A stretch of DNA of 64,000 nt from Cheilinus undulatus (Eukaryota; Chordata; Actinopteri; Labriformes; Labridae). The stretch spans positions 44,511,429 to 44,575,428 of the forward strand of contig NC_054878.1 in NCBI RefSeq assembly GCF_018320785.1, in the 5' to 3' direction. Below, piece by piece: positions 51,301 to 63,468 of the stretch (positions within the stretch are counted from its first letter, which is position 1; the number at the start of each line of letters is the position of its first letter). The position numbers and the translations under genes were made by a program. Below the pieces are notes generated by a model. The model was not told the DNA's origin and did no database searches. It was given only the letters and a program-made list of their open reading frames with translations.

Positions 51301-54300
51301 TCTGAAACATTTAAGTGTGATAAATATGCAAAAAGAGAAGGAATCTGAAAGGAGGAAAATTCTTTTTCAAGGCACTGCATGTGTTAGTCATCACAAAAAA
51401 CATGTAAATTTAGATTAAACTTTTGAGAAAAATGTTCAGATTTATATTTCATCTTCAAAGCTTAGCTTGTATATTATATCTGTTGGTTTTGTCTTTAGGA
51501 ACTATTTCTTCAGACTGCCAAAGTAAACTGAAGTCTAACCTGAAGAAGAAGTTCCAGTGTGTGTTTGAGGGGATCGCTAAAGCAGGAAACCCAACCCTTC
51601 TGAATCAGATCTACACAGAGCTCTACATCACAGAGGGAGAGACTGGAGAGGTCAACGATGAACACGAGGTCAGACAGATCGAAACGACATCCAGGAAACT
51701 ATACAGACCAGAAATAACTATCAAACAAGAAGACATCTTTAGAGGCATACCTGGAAGAGATGAACCAATCAGAACAGTGATGACAAAGGGCGTGGCTGGC
51801 ATCGGGAAAACAGTCTTAACACAGAAGTTCACTCTGGACTGGGCTGAAGGCAAAGCCAACCAGGACATCCAGTTCACATTCCCATTCACTTTCAGAGAGC
51901 TGAATGTGCTGAAAGGGAAAAAGTTCAGCTTGGTGGAGCTTGTTCATCACTTCTTCACTGAAACCAAAGAAGCAGGACTCTGCAGGTTTGAAGAGTTCCA
52001 GGTGGTGTTCATCTTTGACGGTCTGGATGAGTGTCGACTTCCTCTGGACTTCCACAACAACCAGATCCTGACTGATGTTCAAGAGTCCACCTCAGTGGAT
52101 GTGCTGCTGACAAACCTCATCAGGGGGAACCTGCTTCCATCTGCTCGCCTCTGGATAACCACACGACCTGCAGCAGCCAATCAGATCCCTCCTGAGTGTG
52201 TTGACATGGTGACAGAGGTCAGAGGGTTCAGGGACCCTCAGAAGGTGGAGTACTTCAGGAAGAGATTCAGAGATGAGGAGCAGGCCAACAGAATCATCTC
52301 CCACATCAAGATATCCAGAAGCCTCCACATCATGTGCCACATCCCAGTCTTCTGCTGGATCACTGCTACAGTCCTGGAGGATGTGCTGAAGACCAGAGAG
52401 AGAGGAGAGCTGCCCAAGACCCTGACTGAGATGTACATCCACTTCCTGGTGGTTCAGACCAAAGTGAAGAACATCAAGTATGATGGAGGAGCTGAGACTG
52501 ATCCACTCTGGAGTCCAGAGAGCAGGAAGATGATTGAGTCTCTGGGAAAACTGGCTTTTGAGCAGCTGCAAAAAGGAAACCTGGTCTTCTATGAACCAGA
52601 CCTGATGGAGTGTGGCATCGATATCAAAGAAGCCTCGGTGTACTCAGGAGTGTTCACACTGATCTTTAGAGAGGAGAGAGGACTGTACCAGGACAAGGTG
52701 TTCTGCTTCGTCCATCTGAGCGTTCAGGAGTTTCTGGCTGCTCTTCATGTCCATCAGACCTTCACCAACTCTGGAGTCAACCTGATGGCAGAAGAACAAA
52801 GTCCATCACTGACCCCTAAAAGAGTTAGTTACAACAATAAGCTGAGCCATCTCCATCAGAGTGCTGTGGACCAGGCCTTGAAGAGTCCAAATGGACACCT
52901 GGACTTGTTCCTCCGTTTCCTCCTGGGTCTTTCTCTGCAAACCAACCAGAATCTTCTCCGAGGTCTGCTGACACCGACGGGAAGGACCTTAGAGACCAAC
53001 CAGGAAACAGTCAAGTTCATCGAGACAAAGATCAGTGAGAGTGTGTCTGCAGAGAAAAGCATCAATCTGTTCCACTGTCTGAATGAACTGAATGATCGTT
53101 TTCTGGTGGAGAAGGTCCAAGAGTCCCTGACATCAGGAAGTCTCTCCACATATGAACTATTTCCTTCTCAGTGGTCAGCTCTGGTCTTCATCATTCTGTC
53201 ATCAGAAAAAGATGTGGAGGTGTTTGACCTGAGGAAGTACTCTGTTTCAGAGGAGGCTCTTCTGAAGCTGCTGCCAGTGGTCAAAGCATCTAAAACAGTT
53301 CTGTAGGTGGATTTTTTTTGTTACTTTTATTTGGATATTCATAAAAATGAATCATTTTTGTGTTCATCACTCATTCTTCTTTAGGTTGAGTGGATGTAAC
53401 CTGTCAGAGAGAAGCTGTGGACCTCTGTCTTCAGTCCTCAGCTCCCAGTCCTCCAGTCTGAGAGAGCTGGACCTGAGTGACAACGACCTGAAGAATTCAG
53501 GAGTGAAACTTCTTTGTGTTGGACTGGAGAGTCCACACTGCAAACTGGAAGCTCTCAGGTCAGTATGATTCTGTGCCTTCGGCTTTCAAGTTTTCATTAA
53601 CATATCTGAAAAATACTTAAAATGAAGTCCAAATAAAAATTTTCTTTGTAACTTGCTCTTTATAAATCCATCAGTATAAAAAAATACTGGAGATTTCTAT
53701 GCTAACCTTAGATAAAACCTTATTCTTTTAAAACATTTCTTTTAAGGCTAAGTGGATGTAACCTGTCAGAGAGAAGCTGTGAAGCTCTGTCTTCAGTCCT
53801 CAGCTCTCATTTCTCCAGTCTGAGAGAGCTGGACCTGAGTAACAACGACCTGAAGGATTCAGGAGTGAAGCTGCTTTGTGTTGGACTGGAGAGTCCACAC
53901 TGCAGACTGAAAAGTCTAAGGTCAGTATGAGTGCAGTTTTAAAATGTTATTTTGTCTTCATTTGTATTTGGCTTAAATCTTGCTTAAATAAAAGACTCTT
54001 AAACTGATTTCAATTTTTAAAGTCCCTGAGTCATCTACATTTTTCTTCATCTCCAGTCTATCAGGCTGTCTGATCACAGAGGAAGGATGTTCTTCTCTGG
54101 CCTCAACTCAGAACTCCAACCCCTCCCATCTGAGAGAGCTGGACCTGAACTACAACCATCCAGGAGACTCAGGAGTTCAGCTTCTGTCTGCTGGACTAGA
54201 GAATCCACTCTGGAGCCTGAAAACCCTCAGGTAGAAACAGAACAAACACTCAATATTTAATGTTTATTCAGCATCTTTAGCCTTAGTTCAACATAGTTTT

Positions 54301-57300
54301 TGTACATCCTTTATGTGCTATTGGTGTTTCTCAACTCATCAGTTCATTTAATCAGTTAACAAGTAAAACAAACAAGTAAAAGTTAACAAGTTACAAAGCA
54401 CATGATGCGTAACCCCTAAAATACATTAGATACATGTTCAGTCCGTCTCTGCTCCAGCACAGTAACGGAGCAAATAGGTTTTAGTTTTAGTCAATGAGAG
54501 TGCTTCCACCTGCTCTGCATCTCTTCTCTGGCAGTCCAGAGCCATCTGCAGCAGATACGTTGGACTTCTATTTCTGCCGGACGCCGGAGCCCTGCGCATA
54601 AATTCAGCACAGAGCAGATGGAACAGGCAGGAAGTGTTGCTGAAACCAAATCAAAATATCTGGTTAAATTTCAAAATAAAATATTCTGTGTTGATGCCAG
54701 ACTGTATTTCCTTTCAGTACATCGACAAAAAGTCTTCATAGGGTATAGCAGAGCCCGTAATCAACAGGTCAGGAGCAAAAAGAAGTGCACTGATTTATGA
54801 ACCGTCACTGACCCATAGTGGATGCAGAAAAATCTATATGAAAGGACAAAACACAGACAAATCAAGTTTATCCTACTCTTGCAGTTCAGAACAATGGCTT
54901 CATTTGTGTTTATTGTATTTTATAGCACTTTAGTAGTTCTACTCGAATGGCCAGCTGTGATTCTGTAAGTACCACGAAACTCCTCATTCTCACAAGTCTA
55001 GCAGTCCAGCAGTGTTGCGCCGTGCTGCACTGCAAACACGATTAGTGGGAGTTGACGGATGTTGGGGCAAGCAGTCAAACTGCAGCGCTGCTGTGCAGGA
55101 GTGGAGATGTATCCGGTGTATTTTAGGGGTTAGACTCTTTCATAGGTAATGTTAGTCAAAACAGAGCTCATGGTTGTGGCCCCCAAAGCACTGCTGCAGG
55201 AGATTGGAGATCTCATGCTCGATGGGACCTCCATCTGTCCGTCCTCTGAGGTCCAAAACCTGGGCGTCATCCTGGACTCCACCTTCTCCTTCCAGTCCCA
55301 CATAAAGTCTGTCACCAAATCCGCCTTCTATCATCTCAAGAACATCTCCAGACTCCGACCATCACTCCCTGATTCTGTGGCTGAATCACTCATTCATGCT
55401 TTCATAACCTTCCGCCTGGACTACTGTAATGGAGTCCTGTCTGGAGTTCCCAGCAAAACCCTGGACAGGCTTCAGTACGTCCAAAACTCTGCAGCTAGAG
55501 TTCTCACCCGCACTAGACGCTGGCAACACATCACTCCGACCCTCATCCACCTCCACTGGTTTCCTATCAAGTCCTGAATCAACTACAAAATCCTCCTCCT
55601 CACATACAAATCTCTCCATGCTCTGGCTCCTCAGTACCTTTCTGATCTCCTCCATCCATACACACCATCCCGCAACCTTCGATCTTCAGACACCGGCATA
55701 CTTTCCATGCCCAAAACCAAACTCCTAACCTATGGAGACAGAGCCTTCAGTGCTGCAGCTCCCACCCTCTGGAACACTCTTCCTGCAGACATCCATAGCG
55801 CTCCATCTCTGGACATTTTCAAAACGTCTCAAGCACCACCTGTTCACCACAGCCTACAGTCTTCACTAAACCACCCCTTACACTCATCCTACCCCTCACA
55901 TAGTTTGTCCATGTCTATGTGTTCCTGTAAAGCGTCCTTGGGTTTCTTGAAAGGTGCTATATAAATTCAAGATATTATTATTATTATTATTAATGTCCCT
56001 GCTCACTGGATGCAAAGGTAAAATGGCAGGTCTGCACCCAACACGGCCTTCACACAAGGTTGGCTGACTCAGGCACTGATGCTGCTTCAGCAACAGACCT
56101 AAGAGATTCCTTATATTTAATTGGCATTTATGAGTTTTTAAGTTTCTACTGAACATACTCCATACTTGGTTTTGCTCTTCAAAATAAGAGTCTTCCATGA
56201 TAATAAGAGGCAGAGACTTTTATTGTGACAAACATTGTGGAAACAGAATGTGTTGGGGACATGGTGGTAGTGGTGATTGGGGGGGTGGGGGTGTTGGTCC
56301 ATGTTCTTGCTTTAGAAATTGTGTATTTTCACAGTCTATATCTAACACATATAAGCATGGAGAAATTTTCTGACATGCCAAGGTTCAGCCTGTAAATGTT
56401 TTTTTGCTACAACATACCCAAGCAGTCTGAAAACATAGAGCCACGCCAACAAGCTTCAGCTGCTTCAGCAAGCTTCAGCTGAAGCTTGTTGGCGTGAGTC
56501 TCATAGCAAAACTACAGTTGATGACATGCATAATTTTATGTAAAGTCCATCTAATGTCTCTGTCATGATAAATTTTGAAGACCTGCACAGCTAATGCATA
56601 CACCGCGTTCCACATTATTATGCAAATGACATTTTTCTCTTATTTTCCTAAATATTAATGCAAATGACAGTCAGAATATTTTTCAAGTCATCAGCTGTTA
56701 GAGCATAATTCAAATGTTTTTGAACAAACTTCATAATGATAACCATTATTATTTAAATAAAAACCTCAAAATGTACTGTTCCACATGTTCCACATTATTA
56801 AGCAGGCCACAGGTTTCAAGCAAGATGGGAAAGAAAAGGATCTCTGCTGCGAAAAGTGTCAAATAGTTTAATGCTTGGACAAGGAATGAAAACATTAGAT
56901 ATTTCATGAAAAATTAATCGTGATCATCATACTGTGAAGGAATTTGTGGCTGATAAGGTGTGGCTAACAAAGCTGTGACATCAACAAGGAGGGGCAGAGT
57001 CATGTATTGGGCTGGATTCATGAGGAGAGAGCTGGTAGGCCCCTTTAGGGTCCCTGAAGGTGTGAAAATGACCTCGGCAAAGTATACAGAGTTTCTGACT
57101 GACCACTTTCTTCCACGGTAAAGAAGAGCAGTGCCTTCTGTAGCAAAATTTTCTTCATGCATGACAATGCTCCATCTCATGCTGCAAAGAATCCCTCTGT
57201 GTCATTGGCTGCTATGGGCATAAAAGGAGAGAAACTCATGGTGTGGCCCCCATCCTCTCCTGACCTCAACCCTTCTGAGAACCTTTGGAGCATCCTCAAG

Positions 57301-59321
57301 CTAAAGATCTATGAAGGTGGGAGGCAGTTCACATCAAAACAGCAGCTGTGGGAGGATATTCTGACATCCTGCAAAAAAATTCAAGCAGAAACTCTCCAAA
57401 AACTCACAAGCTCAATGGATGCAAGAATAGTGAAGGTGATATCAAAGAAGGGGTCCTATGTTAACATGGAACTTGGCCTGTCAGATGTTTTTGATTGAAA
57501 AAAGGTTTTGATTTCAGTAAATATGACTTTCTAATGCTGTAAATTCAACAAATGACCATTTTCAGTTCTTTATAACCTATAAAATGTTTTAAAACTCCGT
57601 TGTGCTTAATAATGTGGAACAGTGCATTTTGAGGTTTTTATTTTTAAAAGGATAATGGTTATCATTATGAATTTTGTGTAAAAACATTTGACCTATGTTC
57701 TAATGGCTGATGACTTGAAAAATACCCTGACTGTCATTTGTATTAATATTTAGGAAAATAAGAGAAAAATGTCATTTGCATAATAATGTGGAACATGGTG
57801 TAGTAGTTACAAATGAGTGTATGTCAAACCCAAGTTTGATCCCAGATCAAACATATTCTTTGAACATTAACCTTTGTCAGTTTGACACCAGAAAGGTTTT
57901 AAACTTCTTAGAAGAGTTTAGAGACAGTTAAATAAACCCTGAAAACATGGAGACAACAGGTGTGGACAACAATCAGGTGTTTCTCAAAGGTGAGGAAGTC
58001 CCATACAACCAAACCACAACTAGAGCTCACTGAGGAGACACTCCCTCTGGTGATGTGGATGAGTTACTACATCTGATTAAGAACAGAAACATCACTCATT
58101 CACATTAAAATGACCTTTATCACATAAAATAACTTTATAAACAATGATCCAAATAGAGGAACACCTTGTCCCCTCTGTGTCGTCTTCATCTCTTTTTCTC
58201 TCTGACAAAGTGAAAGAATTCAGAGTTTGAGTCTGTTTCTCTGTCACAGTCAGTCTGTTTACATGTCCACTTCAGTCCAGCTACAGTTCTAATTCAGTTA
58301 GATTCAGGAGAATTCATGTATTGATGTTATCACGTCCACCTCCATCACAGTAGATGTTCATATGTCCTCTTGACCTTGATAACAGGTTAGCATCAGCTAA
58401 CTGTTGTGTGTTAAACAGTGACAACATGAACAAACGTTCATTTCTACACAGATGAGATGAACACCATTAGAGCCTGTTACTCTGTCACAGTGACAAACTG
58501 AGGAACACTGCTTCATGTTGGACAGAAAATCATTCCCTCTGTGTTTCTTCCTCCAGGATGGACCACGGTGGAGAGCTGAGGTTAAAACCTGGTCTGAAGA
58601 AGTGTAAGTGTGGAATCAGTTTGACTCCTGATGACCAAACAGCAAAGAATAAAGCCTTCAGGTGTGTCTGATGATAAACTGCTGCTGTGTCTTTTTCTCT
58701 CCATCAGATTTCTGTGAACTCACACTGGACCCAAACACAGCACACGGATACCTCAAATTGTCTGAAGACAACAGGGAGGTGACACATGTGAAGGAGGATC
58801 AGCAATATCCTGATCATCCAGACAGATTTCACTACTGGCACCAGCTGCTGTGTAGAGATGGTCTGACTGGTCGCTGTTACTGGGAGGTGGAGTGGAGACA
58901 AAAGGTGTCTGTATCAGTGAGTTACAGAGGAATCAGAAGGAAAGGAGAGAGCGACAACTTTGTGTTTGGAGGTAATGATCAGTCCTGGAGACTGAGATGC
59001 TCTGATAAAGGTTTCTATGTCTGTCACAAAGGCAAACAAAGAGCCGTCCCTCTCTCCCAGTCCTCCTCCTCCGGTAGAGTAGCAGTGTATTTGGACTGTC
59101 CTGCTGGCTCTCTGTCCTTCTACAGAGTCTCCTCTGACACTCTGATCCACATCTACACCTTCAACACCACATTCACTCAACCTCTCTATCCTGGGTTTGG
59201 GTTCTGGCCTGACTCCTCAGTGTCTCTGTGTTCTCTGTATGAGGGAGAGTGTCCTCCTCTTCACAGACATAAAATGCTGAGTGTTTTCTCCTTTAGAAAA
59301 AAAAAAGCTAACAAACGTTGA
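41273..59321 (+). CDS. NLR gene B: L1-ORF1-like N-terminus, repeat exons, FISNA, NACHT, LRR, B30.2 (NLRC3-like)
   Basis: Exons 41273-41675, 42798-42900, 43472-43597, 46856-46981, 48091-48216, 49008-49065, 49341-49599, 51499-53302, 53385-53558, 53747-53920, 54057-54230, 58557-58603, 58708-59321 join with GT-AG introns into 4188 nt, 1395 aa. The domain order equals gene A. Walker A GVAGIGKT is at about 498-505 and FIFDGLDE about 73 residues later. Relative to A: 10 residues fewer in exon 1, seven fewer in the 49008 exon, and 27 extra residues after SVSLCSL because TAG reads TAT. Introns carry an L2-like LINE, a 1.6-kb Tc1, a second LINE and a Tc1/mariner element. Both paralogues look functional: no frameshift or stop in any exon. 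Confidence 0.85.
44761..45321 (+). mobile_element. L2/CR1-like LINE, 3' end of reverse-transcriptase ORF
   Basis: Encodes the last part of a non-LTR reverse transcriptase: [46 protein letters not shown], with frameshifts, then a 3' end CCCTTGGGGACAATAAAGG. The tail is the TCTA array below. It is 5' truncated, as usual for LINEs. Confidence 0.75.
45322..45452. repeat. TCTA/TC/TGTC microsatellite (LINE tail)
   Basis: About 70 bp of TCTA, then TC and TGTC runs, directly after the LINE 3' end AATAAAGG; probably grown from the LINE's short tail repeat. Confidence 0.93.
45460..46560. other. Intron sequence of NLR B, no exon recognised
   Basis: Shares pieces with 47690-48000 and 54960-55100 (for example ACTCTCTGACACCCTGA, GCAGCACTGCTG-like and TTGACGGATGTTGG-like strings), so it is made of repeated intron DNA. 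No open exon with fitting splice sites was found. Confidence 0.45.
49755..51377 (-). mobile_element. 1.6-kb Tc1-like transposon with dead transposase
   Basis: Ends CAGTGCAGTGAAAA and TTTTCAAGGCACTG are inverted with long sub-terminal repeats (ATGTTTCGGATCATCAAAC and GATGATCTGAAACATTTAAG). TA flanks the left; the right flank is CA. On the minus strand 50835-50620 encodes [20 protein letters not shown] and 50419-50210 encodes [15 protein letters not shown]...[22 protein letters not shown] (second catalytic Asp in QDND). Frames are broken. It sits in the intron just before the FISNA-NACHT exon of gene B; gene A lacks it. Confidence 0.92.
55149..55993 (+). mobile_element. L2-like LINE, 3' end of reverse-transcriptase ORF
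   Basis: Peptide blocks [72 protein letters not shown], one stop (FPIKS*), then [20 protein letters not shown] and APTLWNTLP. The 3' end is GGTGCTATATAAATTCAAG followed by a TTA run, typical of L2-clade elements in fish. 5' truncated; in the NLR B intron before B30.2. Confidence 0.9.
56442..56496. repeat. Perfect 20-bp inverted repeat with 15-nt loop
   Basis: CACGCCAACAAGCTTCAGCT at 56442-56461 and its exact reverse complement AGCTGAAGCTTGTTGGCGTG at 56477-56496. The loop GCTTCAGCAAGCTTC partly repeats the arm. It lies in the NLR B intron; no counterpart was seen in A. Confidence 0.9.
56601..57800 (+). mobile_element. Tc1/mariner element, partial transposase
   Basis: Inverted ends GCGTTCCACATTATTATGCA and GCATAATAATGTGGAACATG with sub-terminal copies (TGGAACAGTGCA); TA on both sides (56599-56600, 57801-57802). 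The plus-strand frame 57157-57498 gives the C-terminal DDE part: [30 protein letters not shown], then the tail to stop. The front half is missing or broken, so it is non-autonomous. 1200 bp. Confidence 0.92.
58708..59321 (+). other. B30.2 (PRY-SPRY) exon of NLR B
   Basis: Same borders as the A exon at the 5' side. [12 protein letters not shown] and SPRY core GRCYWEVEW are kept, but loops are recoded (RQKVSVSV versus [25 protein letters not shown] versus DQAFTVWHNNIRRFVPH). After SVSLCSL the frame runs on as [13 protein letters not shown]... for 27 residues to TGA at 59319, ending in a basic tail (FRKKKANKR). Confidence 0.9.
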
Positions 59322-59954
59322 AACATATTTCCAGATACAGTGACTTAATTTCTCCAAACTCAAACTAAAAAAGTTCAGAAGTCTCCAAATGTCTTCCAGA
59401 ATGAAAGAATAAAGAAAGAAAGAAGAAGAAGAATAAACACTGACGAATTAATTCAGAACGCCCCCATCAAAAGAGATCATGTCTGTCTGGTCTTTATCAG
59501 GACATGTTACTGATTCAAATAGAGACAAGAGAGGAAATCAGTTTACTTGGATCATGTTGGAGAAGTGTAGGGTTTGTTTGACCTGAATAGGAAACAGTCC
59601 TACATGGATATGGAGGTCACATGTTCTTTACATGTTGTACCTGACACGCCAGATAGCCTATTTCACATATTCATGGCATCATGGGATATATCTCACATCC
59701 ATGTGGGCAACACCCCATAGACCGTGTCTGTGCTCATTTTTAACAGTTTGGACTCTCTGTGCAGATCTGACAGTGTGAGATTAGATATGGATTTAAAAAT
59801 GTATTTACCATCACACCAGAGCTCTGAAAATCCAACAATGATGAGCAACACAAGCTCACTGCTGATTTCCTCATTATTTGTTGTATTTAATGAACAAACG
59901 TTTCTTTATCACATTATTTTTTCATTTTTAAGATCTACTTCTTGGATTTTTTTA

Positions 59955-60046
59955 GCTGGGGAGAGACATGTGGGAAAGCGCCACAGACTGGACCCGAACC
60001 CAGGCCAACCATGCACACAGGCGCACTCCAAACCACTAGGTCACCT
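59955..60046 (-). mobile_element. tRNA-derived SINE fragment
   Basis: On the minus strand: TGACCTAGTGGTTTGGAGTG (box A-like) and, 27 bp on, GGGTTCGGGTCC (box B, consensus GGTTCGANTCC). It is part of a block of about 650 bp (59950-60630) that B has and A lacks in the 3' flank. Body and tail are unclear, so it is a fragment or part of a composite. Confidence 0.55.
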
Positions 60047-61423
60047 CTGTAAAGGTCCACTGTTCACTGTTAAATCACAGTATCATGGGAGATTTAAGCA
60101 GAAAACCTGCAGTTATCCAGAAAAAAAGACTTGAGCAGAAACACACAAGCCATTCAGCTTCTTAAACAGGAAATATTTTAAACTTGTGACTGAATTAAGG
60201 GTTCAACAGGAAGAGGAGGGATTGACTCCAACTTATTTAACTGTATAAACCTGGAGAGTGTGTTGAAAGTCATTGAGAGAATAAAAGCTGTCAGGGTATT
60301 GTAAACAGTTTACAGTGTAGTGCGAACCCAGGAAGAAACTTCTGTTGAATTTCTAAATTCTCAAAGGGGGCGGGGGACCTTCCCGCCTTGTGGGGGCCAG
60401 CTTGACACCTCTAATAAAAAGCAGACCTCAAAGGACAGTTACGCCTGAGCCTGGTACCATCTCATTGGCTTTTTCATATCAAGGATTACTGCCTTGCCAA
60501 TGGTTGTTGTTTGTCAGAACTGCTAAAACCAACGTTGCAGCTCACACTTTAGGACCACAGATCTTAAACCTTTGGTGATCACTATTTGAACTGCTAATGC
60601 CTTTTCTCTCTGGACACACAGCAAGAAACAGAAATACCTGACTACTTTTCCTGCTGGACTGGAGCAGATTGGACTCAAGATCTCATAACAGCTGTTATCA
60701 AAGCTTTACTCAACAAGACATTTTCAGATTCGGATGAGCTACAGACAATGTAGCACAACTGTTGGTTTCTTGTTCTAATAGCTGGAATACAAAGTTACTA
60801 TTTTCACTCTAAATCTTCCATGGACCAACAGTGCCATCTACGGCCCTGTTCTAGTTATTACATAAAGTATATTGTTACCATTAAGTTTTCTTTCATGACT
60901 TGATATGAAATGGTTCCTCTTATGGACTGGGATCATTTTTATCTGATGAAGGGTGAAATTGAAACATGATATTCTGTATTTCGGCCTCTCTGGGACGAGC
61001 AAAAAACCCCATTAAAAATCCCATTAGTTAAAAAGCGGTGCTTTCAAGCACAAACAGTTCTCTTTTGCTTTTAGTTCTTTGCTCATTGCCTGTTTCTATC
61101 TTTTCTTTTCCAAGCTCTCACCTAAGAGAGTCTCAGGATTTAGCTTTATTTAGTTCCAGGTTTGTTTATGCATTTTGTCTTTTGTTGCGATGTCTCAAAT
61201 CTTTTTTAAACTTTTTGTAACGTGGTCTAAACCCTGCATGTCCAAACTTCTCAGCCAAATTTACTTTAGTTAAATTCCTCAAGTAAAGGCTGAAGTGTTG
61301 TTGGCTGGCCAGAGACATTATTGTTGATAGTTATTTGGGTGAATTGAGGATTTGTTTTGGAACTGGACAAGTCAACAAAAATCAGTGGAGAGGAAAGCTT
61401 GGCGTGTCGGACCGTCACCTGAA

Positions 61424-62128
61424 TAGGACTCTTTGAAATCCGTTTTATGTTTTTACAAATTCCGTTTATTCTGTTACTTTTTTGGAAATCCGTTATTTAG
61501 CCTTTCCACTAATTTTGCCATAAAAATAGTGTCTTGTTTATGTGAGTAAAATCTTCACTAATTAAGTAGGAATAACTTTACATTTATTGAAAAAGGGCCA
61601 CAGTTGGCCCATGAGCCATTGTTTGGATAACCCTGACACAAAATAAATATAACCAGTGTAACAGTCAGATATTTCCAACTTTTTATGACACATCCACATG
61701 TATAATCACATCTTAACTGATGTTTATTATGTAAATGAAGAAATCCCTCTCTCTCCGTGACTGTCTGGTGCGGTGAGGTAAAATAACTCGAAGCACGGAT
61801 GAGTTTTCTCAAAAGCGAAACATTAAGTCGCCCTGTACTGCCCCGTGTTGAGCTACGTGATGTTTGCCGGTGTTTCGTGCAGCTGCTTTGACATGCTGTT
61901 ATTGTTTAGGAGGGGGCAGGGTGAGTGTTTGTGAAGTGAGGCACAAGTTGTGCCCCGCTTTAGTGTTCCCCTTGGAACATATTCCTCAGATATATGTTCC
62001 TCTTTCTAAAAACACACAAAATTTCAGTCAAATTCATTCAATTTCCGTGTTTTTCCACGTTAAATAGTAAAATCCGTTTTTATTGCCCAATTCCGGGATT
62101 CCGTTAATGTGGAAATCATAAGGCCCTA
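61424..62128. mobile_element. MITE with 6-bp target duplication (unit B copy)
   Basis: Copy of 31742-32450, with the same inverted ends and CCTGAA on both sides (61418-61423, 62129-62134); 4 bp shorter because of one small deletion. Confidence 0.75.
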
Positions 62129-63327
62129 CCTGAAGGGATCCACCAAGCACCTCTAAACTTTGCAGAACTGATCAGCTCCTCAACTACCGGATCCAAGATC
62201 CGCATCAGCTGATCCAAGTGGTAGCCTTAGACAGTCCTCTTTCAGCTAGATGGTTAATCTCTGGTACCCCATCCCAGGTGATTCCTGTCTAACTCCTTAT
62301 GAACGAGTTGATTTGTTTCAGTCGGGTTCCATTCAAAGCCTCTCATTAAGATTAGACCTACTTTTTTAAATTTATTCTCAAATTCAACAGTTCAGTTATT
62401 TTTCCTCAGTTTCAGATCAAACTCACCCTTCATCAAATCAGATTATGATCACCTGTAATTATTATGTTCAGCCATTTCCTGTTCTCTTTATTTTCTATAT
62501 TTTAATCCATATTAGTTGCATTGTAATCCTGTTATTCACAATAAATCTTTAAAACACAAGTCATTGTCCAGAAAGCTTTATTTTGGAAAAATTGTCCCTG
62601 AAATGGGAATTCACAACTTGAGATATGAGACTGAAATACGTTTCAAAGGTAAATTTGGTTATTCCATATTTATTTCCCACGTATGTGGTGCTCCTTTTTC
62701 ACAAGTGCAATTTAGATTTAAATTCGCTACAACAGAAATCACTCTCATTCCATTCTGTATTTCTTGTCTTTGATTTGTGGTGGCAGGGTATCAAAATGAA
62801 GTATCGATACCTGTGTTGTAACTCGGTCTGTTAGGTATCTGCTGTGTTGGGGCCATGTTGATTCTCCTCCATTTTCCAGTCGAATGAACCTCCTCCCCTC
62901 CAGGTCGGATGATGTCACCAGAAGATCTCCATACTGATTGGCCATTGCAGGATGAAGGATTGGCTGGAGTTCAGAAACTCTCAGGAATAAGCAAATAATG
63001 CGACCAGCGCGTTGGATGCGGCACAAATCAGCCTTAATTGCATGAATTATTTGCTCAATTGAGTGCCACAAATTCGCTGCGTTAATGCTACCTTTACATT
63101 GACCTTACATGTCATTAACTCATGTAATTTTACTCGCACTTGGTGTGAACACAACATCAGTATTTCAATTACAGTAACGGCTCTCACAGAAAGTTCATAA
63201 GTGCAGTTTTTAGATGAAACTTATATGCAGCGAAACATCATCCTCCACAATGTTAATCTGCCTGTAATTTGTAGCCCCTCATTCAGCAAACACTGTTGAA
63301 CGTTTGTTGTTTCCAGAGTTGTCTGAG

Positions 63328-63468
63328 CATCAGCAGCCCAATCCAGCATGGCCCGCCTGTGGCTAGGGGGGCGTGGCTCTCTGCATTGGCGGTGTGCTTG
63401 GCCAGCGAGTGGTCTGGGATATTTAAGACTCTAAGACCTCCGGGTGACTCAGTTCACATCAACAGTAA
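63328..63468 (+). promoter_or_regulatory. Putative TATA promoter and first exon, second copy
   Basis: Copy of 33650-33790 with one visible change (GGGCGACTC to GGGTGACTC): GC box, ATATTTAAG and the exon ending AACA before GTAAGTG are kept. It probably belongs to a third NLR copy beyond the right edge. Confidence 0.4.

Noticed and set aside
51623..52571. Long minus-strand frames opposite the NACHT exons (also 20256-21110)
   Set aside because: Mirror frames of a strongly conserved coding exon; they recur in both copies only because the sense strand is conserved.
59990..60046. Possible tRNA gene (box A and box B on the minus strand)
   Set aside because: No cloverleaf can be closed, box A is poor, and it sits in a B-only insertion; a SINE fragment is more likely.
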